From: CAVXHV01 sp963761445
GTDB lineage: Bacteria > Planctomycetota > Planctomycetia > Isosphaerales > Isosphaeraceae
DNA length: 64,000 nt
Assembly (NCBI GenBank): GCA_963761445.1
Contig: CAVXHV010000005.1
Location: 558,001-622,000, forward strand
Direction of reading: 5' to 3'
Shown here: positions 1 through 11,145 of the stretch, piece by piece
How positions within the stretch are numbered: the first letter of the stretch is position 1
Layout of the letters: every line of letters starts with the position of its first letter
The notes under the pieces: generated by a model
What the model was told of the DNA's origin: nothing
Databases searched by the model: none
What the model saw: only the letters and a program-made list of their open reading frames with translations
Position numbers and translations under genes: made by a program

Positions 1-291
1 GCGGTCGTGCATCGAGAAAAGCTCCGCTCCGGACCCAAGGTTGATTCCCGAGGCCCAAGACGTTGTGCTTGATCTCGGTGATCAAACAACAACCAGAATC
101 GAGACGTCTATGGGGGCGAGACAAACCTGGAAGTAAGTTCAGGGGCCTTTCCTTGCACATTAAACCGGGCGGACGGCTTGGTGGCAAGGGCTATTCCTGA
201 CCGCTCATGCAGCATGGCGAGCCTGGCAGCGTTAGAAAGACTCAAGTAACATGGTCTTAGGGAAAGCGTACAAGCGAAGTGAGCCAAGAAT
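1..291. other. Left-edge region without a recognised gene
   Basis: No open frame with recognisable protein content is visible on either strand in this stretch. It should hold the promoter of the multihaem cytochrome gene that starts at 292. I see no convincing -35/-10 pair, repeat or RNA gene in it. Confidence 0.5.
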
Positions 292-2151
292 ATGCCGCGT
301 TACCAGTCTCGATGGCGGTGGATTGGAGTCATTGCAGCGCTAAGTGCAGTTACTATAGGTGGAGTTTGGGTGGCCAGGGGCCTCTTGGTCTACGATCCGC
401 TCAAGAGCGGATGGAGAGCATACTCGGAAAAAAATTGGGAAAAAGCTCTTGAGCTTGCGAGAGAACGATTAAAAGCAAGCGGCGAAGACATGACTGCCTT
501 GCGACTGCTAGCGAGATCATCGATCCGCCTAGGGCGAGACTCCTCGGGTATGGCTGTCTACAACAGAGTTGGACCAGACGCGATGGCGGCTGAGGATCTC
601 TATCTCTTAGGCGTTGCCTTAACTCGTAGCGGCAACAACAGAGCGTTAGAAGTCTGGGAGCAGGCTCGTGCTGCGGAACCGAACCACGCAGAGACGCTCT
701 TTGAGCTAACACGGGCCTATTCCAACAAAGATCGACTCGACGATGCTGTCAAATCCGCTCGAAGACTAGCGGAGTGTCCTGGCTGGGCAGGCCAGGCTGA
801 AGCACTTCTAGGCGCGATTGAGCTTGCTCGCAACAATCCAGATGAAGCTCTTGCTTTCTGGCGAAAAGTTCTGGAACGTAAAGCGTCCGAAACAGCAGAT
901 GTGAATACACCAATTGTGCCACCCAAAGAACTTGCTCGCGCTCTACTCCAGACCCGTCAATCAGCAGAAGCCCAGCGCTATCTTGAGTATGCTTCCAAGT
1001 CTGAAACAGACCCAGAGGTTTTCTGGCTTCTAAGCCGTGCTTACCTGCAAGAAGGTGCTAATAGCAAGGCACTTGCCGCGAACGAAAAATGCGGCACATT
1101 CCGTACTGATAACCCGCTCATCCCAGAGCCATCTCCTTTCGCAGGTGCTGCTCGATGTGCCGAATGCCATTCAGCCATTTTCCAGGCCCAGCAGAGCTCG
1201 CGGCATGCCCATACGTTTTATCGATCATCCGAGCTAACTGATATTTCTCTACCTCGACCTTCTTTCCCCGACCCCGGCCAAGCAAAGGTCACACACACGT
1301 TCAAGCGTACTGATCCCGACGTGATTGAACAGAAAACTGAGGTTATGGACCAAGTTTATTCTGCAGTTGTCGAGTATGCCTTTGGTTCGGGTGATCGTGG
1401 ACTGACCCTTGTTGGACGCGGAGAGAAGGGACAGGCATTCGAGTTGAGACTTTCACGATATCGTCATGGAACAGACTATGGCTGGGATATAACGTCCGGT
1501 CATTTCCTCCAGCCAGACAAGGCCACAAGATTTCTAGGCGAACCACTCACGGAAGATGCCGTCCGGCGCTGTCTGAGCTGCCATGTTACCAGTGCTCAGG
1601 CGATCACTGCCGCAACGGGCCCGGTAGCATCCGACCATGGGATTAGCTGTGAGTTGTGCCACGGGCCCGGTGAGAATCACATCCTGGCGGTCAAAGCTGA
1701 GCTTCCTGACCGAGCGATCATTGATCCGCGTTTGGCATCGTGTGCACAAGTTGTTTCGCTTTGTGCTCGGTGCCACAGCCCGCGTGGAGGGAATGTCTCA
1801 AGGGATGATCCATCGGCCGTTCGCTTTCAGGGGACAAGCCTGACCTGGAGCCGATGTTTCCTTGAAAGTCAGGACGCGCTCGACTGCATAACATGCCACG
1901 ATCCGCATCGCAACGCAGTCAAGTTGCCAGCTCACTACGAGGCCAAGTGCCTGTCATGTCACTCCGGCACGAGGCGGCCCCGTCGTGAGCGGTCTCAATC
2001 AGATCTGGAAAGCTCATCGCACACGCCGCCTCCGAGCGTGTGTCCAGTTAATCCAACGGAGGGATGTATTGGCTGCCACATGCCCTCGGTAAAAGACGTT
2101 GTGCCACACTCGTCGTTCACGGACCATTTCATTCGCGTTCATCGCGACTGA
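292..2151 (+). CDS. TPR-containing multihaem c-type cytochrome
   Basis: A 619-residue membrane-anchored or exported protein. One hydrophobic segment lies at about residues 10-30 after a basic start. Helical TPR-like repeats follow to about residue 270, then a cytochrome half with seven CxxCH haem motifs: CAECH, CLSCH, CELCH, CARCH, CITCH, CLSCH and CIGCH, at about residues 288 to 593. The spacing resembles the cytochrome c554/NrfB-like multihaem families used for electron transfer outside the cytoplasmic membrane; the donor and acceptor cannot be read from sequence. Haem attachment would need a cytochrome c maturation system encoded elsewhere. The gene converges on the DUF1553 giant at 2165, which also carries cytochrome motifs, with 13 bp between the stops. 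The start is the first ATG before the membrane segment. Haem binding is certain from the motifs; the physiological role is inference. Confidence 0.85.
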   Translation: MPRYQSRWRWIGVIAALSAVTIGGVWVARGLLVYDPLKSGWRAYSEKNWEKALELARERLKASGEDMTALRLLARSSIRLGRDSSGMAVYNRVGPDAMAAEDLYLLGVALTRSGNNRALEVWEQARAAEPNHAETLFELTRAYSNKDRLDDAVKSARRLAECPGWAGQAEALLGAIELARNNPDEALAFWRKVLERKASETADVNTPIVPPKELARALLQTRQSAEAQRYLEYASKSETDPEVFWLLSRAYLQEGANSKALAANEKCGTFRTDNPLIPEPSPFAGAARCAECHSAIFQAQQSSRHAHTFYRSSELTDISLPRPSFPDPGQAKVTHTFKRTDPDVIEQKTEVMDQVYSAVVEYAFGSGDRGLTLVGRGEKGQAFELRLSRYRHGTDYGWDITSGHFLQPDKATRFLGEPLTEDAVRRCLSCHVTSAQAITAATGPVASDHGISCELCHGPGENHILAVKAELPDRAIIDPRLASCAQVVSLCARCHSPRGGNVSRDDPSAVRFQGTSLTWSRCFLESQDALDCITCHDPHRNAVKLPAHYEAKCLSCHSGTRRPRRERSQSDLESSSHTPPPSVCPVNPTEGCIGCHMPSVKDVVPHSSFTDHFIRVHRD

Positions 2152-2164
2152 GTACATTGAGTTG

Positions 2165-5100
2165 TCAGTGATTGAACAGGAAAGCAGGGCTGTTGATCAA
2201 GGCCCAGGCGATGTCCTGTGTTGCTGTCAGTCGCCGCATTGCAGCCTGTTGAACGCTCATCTCCAGATCACGCCGTAGGCGAATGAGGGCAGGATCGGGC
2301 TGAACCGGCCGGGAGGCTAATTCGAGCTGGTCACGGAGTGTCTTCAGGGCTGGATCCACCGGTATGGGAGCCTTGCTCGCAGCAATATCGGCAGTCTTCT
2401 TGCGCAACTCCGGGTCAATCGCCCGCAGATAGGTTGTCAACAGGAATTTTTGTGCGTTAGTTCGCACTTCGGGGGAAGTCGCAAGGATCGCGCAAAATCC
2501 TCAGGCAGGCCAAGCCCAACTGGCTTGGCACCTCGAGTGAGTGACAGGCGGAATCGTCCCAAAGTCCAAACCTGGGCAAACTTGTGATGCAACTTGAAAG
2601 TCAATATCGTACCACCGGGGGTTCCAACCGGCTCGGTCGTTTCAAAAACGGCCCAGTGGGTAACACCTGTAACAGGAGCCACAGCCCAGCCGTTACCAGG
2701 GTCGTTGGCGCTACCATCAATCGCTTTGCTGACATCCAAGTTATCCTGACTGAAATCAGCCAGTGCGTTTGCAAGTTTAACTGGTTTTGCTTGTTTCGGG
2801 TCGGTTTTGGGTGCGGCGATCAATTCAATTTCGTTGAGGACGAAGTTGCCGTCGCTTGCCCGTCCCGGGCCTTTCTGAGGCAGGCTGTCGTCGGTGAGGA
2901 CCTCCAGCCGTAATCCGGTAGCTCCAGCTAGTTCAGTCTCAGCGGTAATGGTGATGACGCCGTTTCGTTTAGGGCCGGAAACCAAGATTGAACCATCAGG
3001 TTGCTTGGTGAGGGTCGACCCGTTAGTGGTGCTCATCGTGGTGGGCTGTAGGACCAGCCAACGGTTGAGAATGGAAGCAAATTTCTCTTTTTCCCAGTCG
3101 GCCATTCGTTTGACGAACGTTGTAGACTCATAAGCCTTGAGATCGGCTTCGAGCGCGGTTGTGACCTTATTCTTCTCTTGCTGCGCGAGGGCGAGCTTGG
3201 GCGCCTGTGCTTTCTCGTAGGCGGCAAGAGCAGCCTGTGCGACGGCAATGGCAGATTGCCGCTGGCGCTCGAGCGCTGGGCGATTAATTGCAAATTCCAC
3301 TTCATGTTTGCCCAGTTCTTCCGCTAGTCTGCGATGATCATCCTCGACAATCTGCATATCTTTGCGGCAGGTTTCGAGCTCGCCGGGCGTCGCCGGGCGA
3401 CTGAGGATCCTCAAGAAGAGCTCGTTGACCAGCTTGCCGTCGTCGGGCTGGCTGGCCGCCAGCTTATTGAGATCATTGCTGGGATCGGCGATGGCGTCTC
3501 CCAAAGTTGGACCGCTGACCAAGGCCATGACGGGGCCGAGTTGCAGGCCGCTGGATCGTTCGCATTCGCAGGCACTTTCGCGGGCAGGGCGGCCGAAGGT
3601 TGTCAGGAACCCACTAGGAAGCTCGACCCCGGAATCGGGTAAGGCAGCGGCACGTGTGCCGGGTGCGATGCCTGGAAATCTGGAAATGGAGCCAGTCACC
3701 CGGTAAACCGCGTCCAGAAGAACCTCGGCCGGAAGCCGACGTGCAACCGCATGAGCGTAGTTGACCTTATCATCATTATTCCACTTGTTGGTCTCAACCG
3801 ACAACTGGTAGGTACGAGACTTGCAGATCAGCCTCATGATATTGCGCACGTCGAAATTAGATCTGACGAATTCCTTCGTCAGGTAATCGAGCAACTCGGG
3901 ATTGGTGGCTGGGTTACCCGCCCGAATGTCATCAAGCGGCTCGATAATTCCAACACCGAAGAGATAGCCCCACAGCCGATTCACATAGCTCTTGGCGAAA
4001 TAGGGGTTATCCTTCGACGTCAGCCAGGCTGAAAGGTCGACACGCCGAGCCATACCTGACGATGGTTTGGCATAATCACATGAGAAAGGGAATTTTGGGG
4101 CTGTGACCTTCTTGGTACGGTCATGCACAACCTCGTTTTTACTCGTGTCAGCGACAACCTCATAGAGGGGCTTAGGCGCTTCGACATCGGTACCTCCTAC
4201 TGTTTGACCCTTACTTGCCGGATCACCAGTGAGGCTAACCTGTGCGAAAAAAGCGGCTGTCTGATAGTACTGATCCTGCGTCCAGCGCTCGAAGGGATGG
4301 TCATGGCATTTGTTGCAGTTGAAGCGAACTGCCAGGAAGAGCTGGGTGGTATTTTCCATGGCGGCCGCCGGGTCGCGGAGGATCTTAAAGTAAGCGGCAG
4401 CCGGATTCTGATGGTTAGACCCGCTCGCGGTGAGGATGGAGCTCACAAATTTGTCGTAAGGAGTGTTGACGCTGAGCTGCTCGCGAATCCAGTTACGGAG
4501 AGCGAGTGACCCCTCGACGCCAAGGAACTTCCTATTAACCTGCAGGAGGTCTGCCCATTTGTTGGTCCAGTATTCGATGTAGTCGGGGCTACCAATCAGG
4601 CGATCGACCAGTTCGTCGCGTTTGACGCGAATGTCACGGTTGTCGGTCAGAAACTTCCGGACATCGTCGGCAGATGGAGACAGACCAGTGAGGTCCAAAT
4701 AAACCCGACGGATGAAGTCCGAGTCGCTGCAAAGTCCGGACGGCAGGATTTTCACTCGTTTCCATTTGGCCGTTACTAATTCATCAATCTTGGAAAAAAC
4801 AGGTGGGTCGGTCCAGACAAAGCCGGAACGATCACCCATTACAGTTATGGTGGTTGACGCGTAGCTTCCTTCAAAACGTGCGAGGATTGGTGCTTCGCCC
4901 CGGCGGATAGTGGTCATGAGTCCAGAACGGCCGGCGACTACGACCTCGGCATTGGCGCTTTCCAAGAAGGCTTCACGGGTAACATCGCGCACCTGGCCGT
5001 GAGCGTATGTTGCCACGACACGGAGTTGAAGCTTGGTGCCAGTTCGCTGGATCACTGGATCAGCCGGGAAAACTTGAAGCTTGGTAACGCGTTGTGCCCT

Positions 5101-7321
5101 CAGGTCGAGCTTGGCGCCATCGCTGATCCACGCTTTGAGGATCTCATAATAGGACTCACCTACCTTGATCAAGGCGCCGCCAACGTGGGGAACAGCCCCC
5201 GTCGGCTTTGTAAGCATCATGCTATCGCCGGGGGAAGCCAGGTTGATGTGCCGCGCTGCGTGATCGTCGGTCAAGGCCCGTACATCAAACAGCGGGTCGT
5301 ATCCGCGAAGGGACAGCTTGAAGCCATTCTTACCCTGTGCGGAGCCATGACAGGTGCCTTGATTACAGCCCAAACGCGACAGTACCGGCGCGACATCACG
5401 GATGAAGTCAACATGCACTGGAGTACTGAAACCGGAGACAGTCACGGGGACGGATGTGCTCTGACCGGCAAGCTTCACAACCAGCGTGGCTTTTCCATCT
5501 CGTCTCGGGCGAACCAACCCTGAGCGAGATACATCGGCGAGATCGGTCGAAAGGGTACGCTCGACCATGCGAGTCACATCAACGGACTCTCCGGAGGTAA
5601 GCTTGCCGGTGACCAGAATCTGGTTGTAGCTGAACCGTCCGTTCAAGAGTATTTCCCTGGGCTCCATCTCCAGCGATGTAAGGCTTGCGCCGCTGGGGAG
5701 AGTTTCGGATTCGATGGGGTCATCGCGCTGAGGTGTGATTGCAGTCGTTTCAGCAGTTTGTGTCGCCGCGCGAGGCGTGACAGTTACCGGTGCAAACTCC
5801 TTGATCAGTGAACCATTCTCGGGGTTGATCAGTCGAACCTTTCCGTCCGAACCAGCAACCGCCAATGTTTTTCCGCCAGGGCGAAAAGCCACGGCATATA
5901 CAGCTCCCTGCGGAACCTTGACGTTAGCGATCTGCTTCACGCCTTCTTTGTGGTATTTGTCGAGTTCGGCGGCTTCCGCTGGTGAGCGTGTCGTGACAAC
6001 CTTTTCCTGAATTGCCTTGATCTTTGGGGGCAATGTCGTATCAAACTCGTAGCTGTAGACGTTGACCTCACCCGCACCGTCCAAACTACTACCCGCGGCA
6101 ATCCGTTTGCCGTCGTCACTGATGGCGACACTATAAATTCGCCCCGGCATGGATGGAAATTCGCGGATGATATTGGAATCATCGCCGATGACTCGCACCG
6201 TCTGGCGAAACACTCGATAGAGCTTAGGCTCTCCGTCGGAACCGCCAATGATAATCTCGTCGCGCTTGGGATGGCGTGCAACGGCTGCCAAGCCACCCTT
6301 AAGAGCACCAGGCGTGATCGACGTGATGTTGTCGATGAACCGCTGGGTGGAGACTTCGATCAGCTTGGCGGCCATATCGCGTCCAACTGACATCAGATGG
6401 CTGCCATCTGCTGAAAAAACGGTATCGAGAACCCAGTCGTTGTGCGAACCCATGAACAAAACCTGATTGCCGGTCTTCGCATCAATGGCACGAGCTGAGT
6501 TATCTGCACATCCGAAGGCGATTTTTGTGCCGTCAGGAGACCAGCTCGCACCATAAACTGTGTCGAATGTAACGGGTACAGAAAGTGTGAGCTTGCGTTT
6601 GGCAATATCCCAAACCTGGACTTCGCCCATTTGAGCAGGCATTCCACCGGTAATGGCCAACCTCGCGCCGTCGGGAGAGAAAGCCAAGGATTCAATCCGT
6701 TCGGAGAGACCAATTAAACGGCCAAGCAGTTCGCTGCCATCTGCTTTCCAAAGCAAAACTTCGTGAAATCCGGCAATAGCCAGTAAAGAACCATCAGGGG
6801 AAAATGCAAGGGCCGGGATAATGGGCAAGCGCGTATACTCAGGCGGATGAGCTGCGTCATAGCGAGATACTAACCGGGGTGGTGAATCGTCGTGTGCACC
6901 CTGAGCAATCCATCGAGCGATCAGCTCGATCTCATTTCGAAGAGAGCGCAGCGCCATCACGAGGCATGAGAGCCTTGCCCTTCTCCGGGGTGATCAATTC
7001 GAGGAGGTGACTCTCCTCAGGTCGATGCGGAACGATCGCCTGATCGTTACTTTCACCTCCCTTGAGCATGAGTTCAAACGAGGTCATTACGTAGCGACCG
7101 CCGGCCTTCGCCGGCTGATGGCAACCGAGACATCGAGATTGAAGAATTGGCCGGATCTCTTTGTCATAGCTAACTTTCTGATCCTTGCCCGTGATCTTTT
7201 TACTTTGATCCTGCTTCGCTTCAACCGCAATACTTGTGCTAACGATCACGACCACCAAAGCGAGGAATGCGAATGCTCCTCGCATCCAGAAACGCCTTCT
7301 TGGGTTGAACGTCGATATCAT
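2165..7321 (-). CDS. Planctomycete cytochrome / WD40 / DUF1549-DUF1553 protein, two frameshifts
   Basis: Reconstructed as one gene of about 1,700 codons split by two frame changes. The first part starts at 7321, after a GGGAG ribosome site, with a signal/TM segment (residues 13-34) and a CLGCH haem motif (residues 64-68) in a planctomycete cytochrome (PSCyt1) domain. At about 6936 the frame changes within the domain's EIELIARWI helix. Next come six or so WD40-like repeats with SPDG signatures, a bacterial Ig-like domain, a second cytochrome-like CNQGTCH motif, DUF1549, DUF1553 with an SYVNRLWGYLFG block, and a carbohydrate-binding-like module. At about 2489 a second frame change moves the DUF1553 tail (ending NSPAFLFNH) into another frame. 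The family is abundant in planctomycetes, exported, and of unknown biochemistry. Two frame changes suggest either sequence errors or a decaying gene; I favour errors because all domains are intact. Confidence 0.85.
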
Positions 7322-7684
7322 TGCTTGCTCCCTGGTCTGTTCTTGCGGAATGCGGAGTTACGAACTGCACGCACCAGGCGAAATCGCATCTCCTAGGTCG
7401 TTCGATCGAAAAAAAGGTGGGGAGTACGGTTCTCTGGGAGTCGTGTTGGGTAAATCTTTTAGGCGGGCAGGAATGCAGCGCGAATGTCAGGTTGGAAAGC
7501 GCCGGAATGTTTCATGCAGTTCTGTTCATTGGCACGAACTCAGGTCAGCCAATGCGACGTCTCTAGTCAGTGGCATTATAATCTTACCCATGAACCGTGT
7601 CGGATTGCTAGCAATACAATTGTTTAACCAGCCAGTTAAACAGCAGGAAATCGTTTCCAATCCACCAATTAAAGTGACAAACGT
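7322..7684. promoter_or_regulatory. Intergenic region upstream of the DUF1553 giant, with palindrome
   Basis: This 363-bp gap follows nifS and precedes the PSCyt1/DUF1553 gene on the reverse strand, so it should carry the latter's promoter. It is more A/T-rich than its surroundings. A TATAAT-like box occurs near 7575 and reads on both strands because it is near-palindromic. An 8-bp perfect inverted repeat, TGTTTAAC with GTTAAACA, lies at 7621-7642. No well-placed -35 box is obvious, so the promoter assignment is tentative. Confidence 0.35.
7621..7642. repeat. Perfect inverted repeat, operator-like
   Basis: The arms TGTTTAAC (7621-7628) and GTTAAACA (7635-7642) are exact inverse complements around a 6-base centre. 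It lies about 300 bp before the start of the DUF1553 gene. It has the size of a dimeric regulator site. There is no T tract beside it to suggest a terminator. Confidence 0.4.
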
Positions 7685-8861
7685 TCATAATGCCGAACAT
7701 TCCGTTTGTGGTTCCAGGAGGGTTCGAGTGACTCGGACAATGCGGACAACCGCCTCTTCAATTTCATCAACTGATGTGGCTGCACCCAGACTCATGCGGA
7801 CCGACGACCTCAATCGATCGTCAGGAACTGCGCATGGCCATCAAGGCCGGCGAAGGTCGGGTTGATCCGCTGGCGCAGGCCGAGCCGAGCGAAACGGCGA
7901 TGCCAGCGAGGTCAAGTTGGATCAGAAGAGCATCGCCGTCAATGCCTGGAAAAGCGAGATTGATGGTCTGAGGAAGTCGTTGCCGGTCGTCTACTGGACC
8001 GTTGCGAATGACACGTCCAGGTCCAAGGGCAGTGCCCAGTCCGGTTTCGAGGCGATCCCGTAGACTTCTCCAGCGCATAGATCTCATTAAAGCTTGGTCA
8101 TGCCATTTCTTGAGAGCAGCGGCTAGCCCGACGGCGAGTGGGACTGCTACCGTACCTGGGCGCCGACCTTGCTGCTGACCGCCGCCGAAAAGCCGTGAGC
8201 CCAGCCGCACGCCGCTTTTTACCAGCAAGATACCGATCCCGACCGGCCCGTGGAATTTATGAGCACTGGCCGCGAGTGTAGTGACACCCAGGTCGTGAAA
8301 ATCAACCGGAATTCGGCCAACAGCCTGCACAGCGTCGGTATGGACGGGAATTTTCCGCTCGGCGGCGAGGGCAGTTAGTTCGTGCACTGGCTGAATTGCA
8401 CCGGTTTCGTTATTTGCCAGCATCAAAGTTGCGAAGCGGGTCGTGGTCTGGAGGAGCCCACGCATGCTCTTGATGTGCGCCACTCCATGATCGTTGATTG
8501 AAATCTGGTCCACCATAAAGCCTGCCGCTTCAAGACGAGCGATTGGCTCAGCGATAGCAGCGTGCTCCATGGGGCTTGAGACCACGCGCCCGGGTGACGA
8601 TTCGGCACCTGCCAGCCCAAAGATCGCGAGGTTGTTCGCCTCTGTTCCCCCGGATGTAAAGATTACTTCAGTGGGATAGGCACCCAGGATTTCAGCGATC
8701 GTCTCCTTGGCGTTCTCGCAGGCACGTCGAGCCGCACGTCCGAACGAATGCCGGCTCTCCGCATTACCTCCGATGAGGAAATACGGCCGCATGGCCTCGA
8801 GCACGTCTGGATCTAGAGGCGCGGTCGAGTTGTGATCCAGATAAATTGGCTCACCTTGCAT
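7685..8861 (-). CDS. Cysteine desulfurase (NifS/IscS family), frameshifted near the C-terminus
   Basis: A PLP-dependent enzyme that takes sulfur from L-cysteine for Fe-S clusters and thiolated tRNA. The N-terminus YLDHNSTAPLDP, the GGTEANNLAI block, HTDAVQAVG and SAHKFHGPVG (the PLP-binding lysine follows SAH) are all present. The persulfide loop SLGSACASGS is also intact. Just after it, at about 7845, the frame changes. The first frame stops after residue 346, whereas the expected tail (VPDDRLRSSVRMSLGAA and onward) continues in the neighbouring frame to a stop at 7685, giving roughly 391 residues, normal for the family. The junction reads GCGCAG. The catalytic cysteine lies before the shift, so the gene is probably functional and the shift a sequence error. 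It sits 36 bp downstream of a small membrane-protein gene on the same strand. Confidence 0.9.
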
Positions 8862-8897
8862 GGCTGGCTAAAAGACTGAGTTGAGTCGGAAGAAGAG

Positions 8898-9263
8898 TCA
8901 GTCAAGGCTTTTAAGTGTCAGCACCAACCCAACCAAGAACAAGGGAATTCCCAGGAAGAACAGAGGTCCGGCCCAGAGCGCAATGCCAACCACCATCAGG
9001 CAAAACCCGAGCGCAATTGCCGCTAATCTTCCCACCCACGCAATCGTCCACAAGACCAGGCGGAACGGTAGCATGACCAAGTAGAAGATCGTGCCAAGAA
9101 CACTCAGACAGATCTCCACCCATGAACTTCGCCGTTCAAGAGTTTGAACCTTCGAGTGTAAAGACTGATTCGCAGGGTACGAAACGAGATGCGCTGTCGT
9201 ATCGCCAGCCCATGCGCGGCCAGATAAGGCATATCGAGCTGTTTCAGAATGGGCTTGTTTCAT
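8898..9263 (-). CDS. Small two-helix membrane protein
   Basis: A 121-residue protein with a soluble N-terminal third and two long hydrophobic segments at about residues 50-80 and 83-117, ending in a short basic tail. I do not recognise a family. It precedes the cysteine desulfurase on the same strand with a 36-bp gap, so co-transcription is possible. The start is uncertain because no strong ribosome site precedes the first ATG. The hydrophobic part is the best-supported section. Confidence 0.55.
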   Translation of the reverse strand: MKQAHSETARYALSGRAWAGDTTAHLVSYPANQSLHSKVQTLERRSSWVEICLSVLGTIFYLVMLPFRLVLWTIAWVGRLAAIALGFCLMVVGIALWAGPLFFLGIPLFLVGLVLTLKSLD

Positions 9264-9444
9264 TCGTCCATTGAGTTAGATTACCTGCGCGCCAAAGTGC
9301 GCCAGTCGGTCCGCTTCAACTTTGTCTCCAGTTCATTCGCTCGTCATAGCGAACCCTTGAGCTGTTACTGGATTATCGCCAATCCTCAAGGTTTGGCAAG
9401 TTGGCACTCGTGATTGCATGGGCCAAGGCAGGGAGGCCGTGACC

Positions 9445-10305
9445 GTGCGACAAGTCATTCTCGTTACCTTACTCGTTGGCGCTGCCTTTCTGGGTGGAGC
9501 CTTCGTGAATGGTCCAGGACTTCAATGGGCTCAGTCCCGAGTCGTTCGATTACTTGGCTTGACCAACAACGGTGAAATCGCCGCAGTTGACCTCGAACCA
9601 ACCTTGAATGGCGAAATCGGATCCGAGCCGGCAGAACCACCACAAAAATCTGATGATATACGGCCTCGTGCCATCACGCCGCTACCTTCAATTACATCGG
9701 AAAACAAGCCGTTCAAAAAGGATCCATCCAATAGGGCTTCAACGCCCCAGCCCGGGCCAATGTCCACGAAGAACGGTGTCGGCGCTGACCGATCTCATCC
9801 GCCAATTTTAGGTTCGGCAACATCGCCTCACTCGGTGACGAAATCTTCCTCAAATACCGTAGCTTTGCTAGACGAAGCGGTGAAGCCGAGCCGGAGTGGT
9901 TCTGGCACACAGTTATCACCTGGCTCGATGATGCCACCCAATGGCGCGCCTGGCGCGCCGGGATTTGTCGATGACCCGGCTGCTCTCTTACCACCTGACG
10001 AGAGCTCATTGCCTACCTCAAGATCCCCATCGGTGAGCTCTTCAGCCGGGCAAAAATCAACTCGAGTCGCCGATGATGAATGGCTACTCCTTGAAAGCAG
10101 GATGCAAACCCTTGGGATCAGCCGGTTTACAATCGAGGGCAAACCGGGAGGTCCGATCGTCTTCGCCTGCTTGATTCCGGTTGCTGGGCGCCAAGCGGTT
10201 GCAGAACGGTTCGAGGCCGAAGGAGACGATGTCATTCATGCCGCACAGTCCGTCCTACGGCGTATTATCCTGTGGCGTGCAACCCAATCTCCGCACAACG
10301 AGTAG
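9445..10305 (+). CDS. Membrane-anchored hypothetical protein with Pro/Ser-rich linker
   Basis: I start this at a GTG (9445) because a GGGAGG site lies 8 bases before it; an ATG at 9418 in the same frame is the alternative. A single N-terminal membrane helix (VILVTLLVGAAFLGG) is followed by about 170 residues of low-complexity Pro/Ser/Thr linker. A compact C-terminal domain of about 75 residues then contains LGISRFTIEGKPGGPIVFAC and a helical end. The build suggests an inner-membrane anchor holding a small periplasmic domain across the cell wall space. No family is recognised. It opens a forward run of secreted hypotheticals that continues to 12261. Confidence 0.6.
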   Translation: MRQVILVTLLVGAAFLGGAFVNGPGLQWAQSRVVRLLGLTNNGEIAAVDLEPTLNGEIGSEPAEPPQKSDDIRPRAITPLPSITSENKPFKKDPSNRASTPQPGPMSTKNGVGADRSHPPILGSATSPHSVTKSSSNTVALLDEAVKPSRSGSGTQLSPGSMMPPNGAPGAPGFVDDPAALLPPDESSLPTSRSPSVSSSAGQKSTRVADDEWLLLESRMQTLGISRFTIEGKPGGPIVFACLIPVAGRQAVAERFEAEGDDVIHAAQSVLRRIILWRATQSPHNE

Positions 10306-10568
10306 GTAATTCCGCCGGTAAGTGGATATCGACCAAGATCTGTCAGTAAGGAGTTCGATGTGGGTTTGTTCTAAATCAGAAGGGAGGTTATGCCGCGAAT
10401 CGGGGTTATCTATAATGCAGAAGACATTCTGTGTGCCTCATACTGGGGAGACAGAATGACACGTCTGATGATAACGAGGCAATCTTTCTGGCTTGATCGA
10501 TAGTGTCGCTCAACTTGGTCGATCGTTGAACAACGCCATATTTCGCCGAGGAAATTCCGATTCGCTGG

Positions 10569-11072
10569 TTGTTAATCGTCACTGGCAGCACACTTCGGGC
10601 TGAGGAGATGGACCGTCCGCTCGCCTACTATCTGAAACAGCGCATTGAGAGTTTGCTTTCCGATGGGACTGCAAAGGGACGAAGTGGCGTGGAGGATTAT
10701 CTCGTTCGCATCGTGGCTGATTTTCGATGGATCCATGATGAACCTCTCCAAAGCCTTCCAACCATTTCGCTCGGCGGTCCGGGCGTTAATGCACTCTCAC
10801 ACCGGTGGCTGGAGGAGGTTCCTGTTTCACTCGCCTTTAGCGAGCGGTACTTCATTCAGATGGACCCTGATCTGGCCGAACCGCGAGCCAGTATCTGGGG
10901 TATGGATAACACCAGTACGCAAATCGCCGTTTCCGTATTCATTGATCGATTCCTACCGCGGTTTCTCGATCGCTGCGCCATTGTCCCGGCACATCTCTCA
11001 GCGCTTGATTCTGATGGTGAAACCGGCGCGGGAACGGACACTGACGACGATGATGGTGAAAACGATGGCTGA
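10569..11072 (+). CDS. Hypothetical protein with acidic tail
   Basis: A 167-residue frame starting with TTG; an ATG at about 10608 is an alternative. It contains a conserved-looking core of short helices (RPLAYYLKQRIESLL, FIDRFLPRFLDRC) and ends in a strongly acidic stretch rich in Asp and Glu. I recognise no domain. A second forward frame (10645-11076) overlaps most of it. I prefer this one because its sequence looks amphipathic and protein-like. It lies between two predicted exported proteins in the same direction. Confidence 0.45.
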   Translation: MLIVTGSTLRAEEMDRPLAYYLKQRIESLLSDGTAKGRSGVEDYLVRIVADFRWIHDEPLQSLPTISLGGPGVNALSHRWLEEVPVSLAFSERYFIQMDPDLAEPRASIWGMDNTSTQIAVSVFIDRFLPRFLDRCAIVPAHLSALDSDGETGAGTDTDDDDGENDG

Positions 11073-11145
11073 TTGACGGCTGTCATGGACGGAGCCGTTC
11101 GGCCAGGAAGACATTCCCTTTGGTATCCACGGAAGGAACCAATGA

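Noticed and set aside
4999..5523. Forward frame inside the DUF1553 giant
   Set aside because: It is antisense to conserved cytochrome and Ig-like domains of the giant.
10645..11076. Alternative forward frame over the 10569-11072 gene
   Set aside because: Composition is random-like and rich in Arg/Ser; the overlapping frame looks more protein-like.
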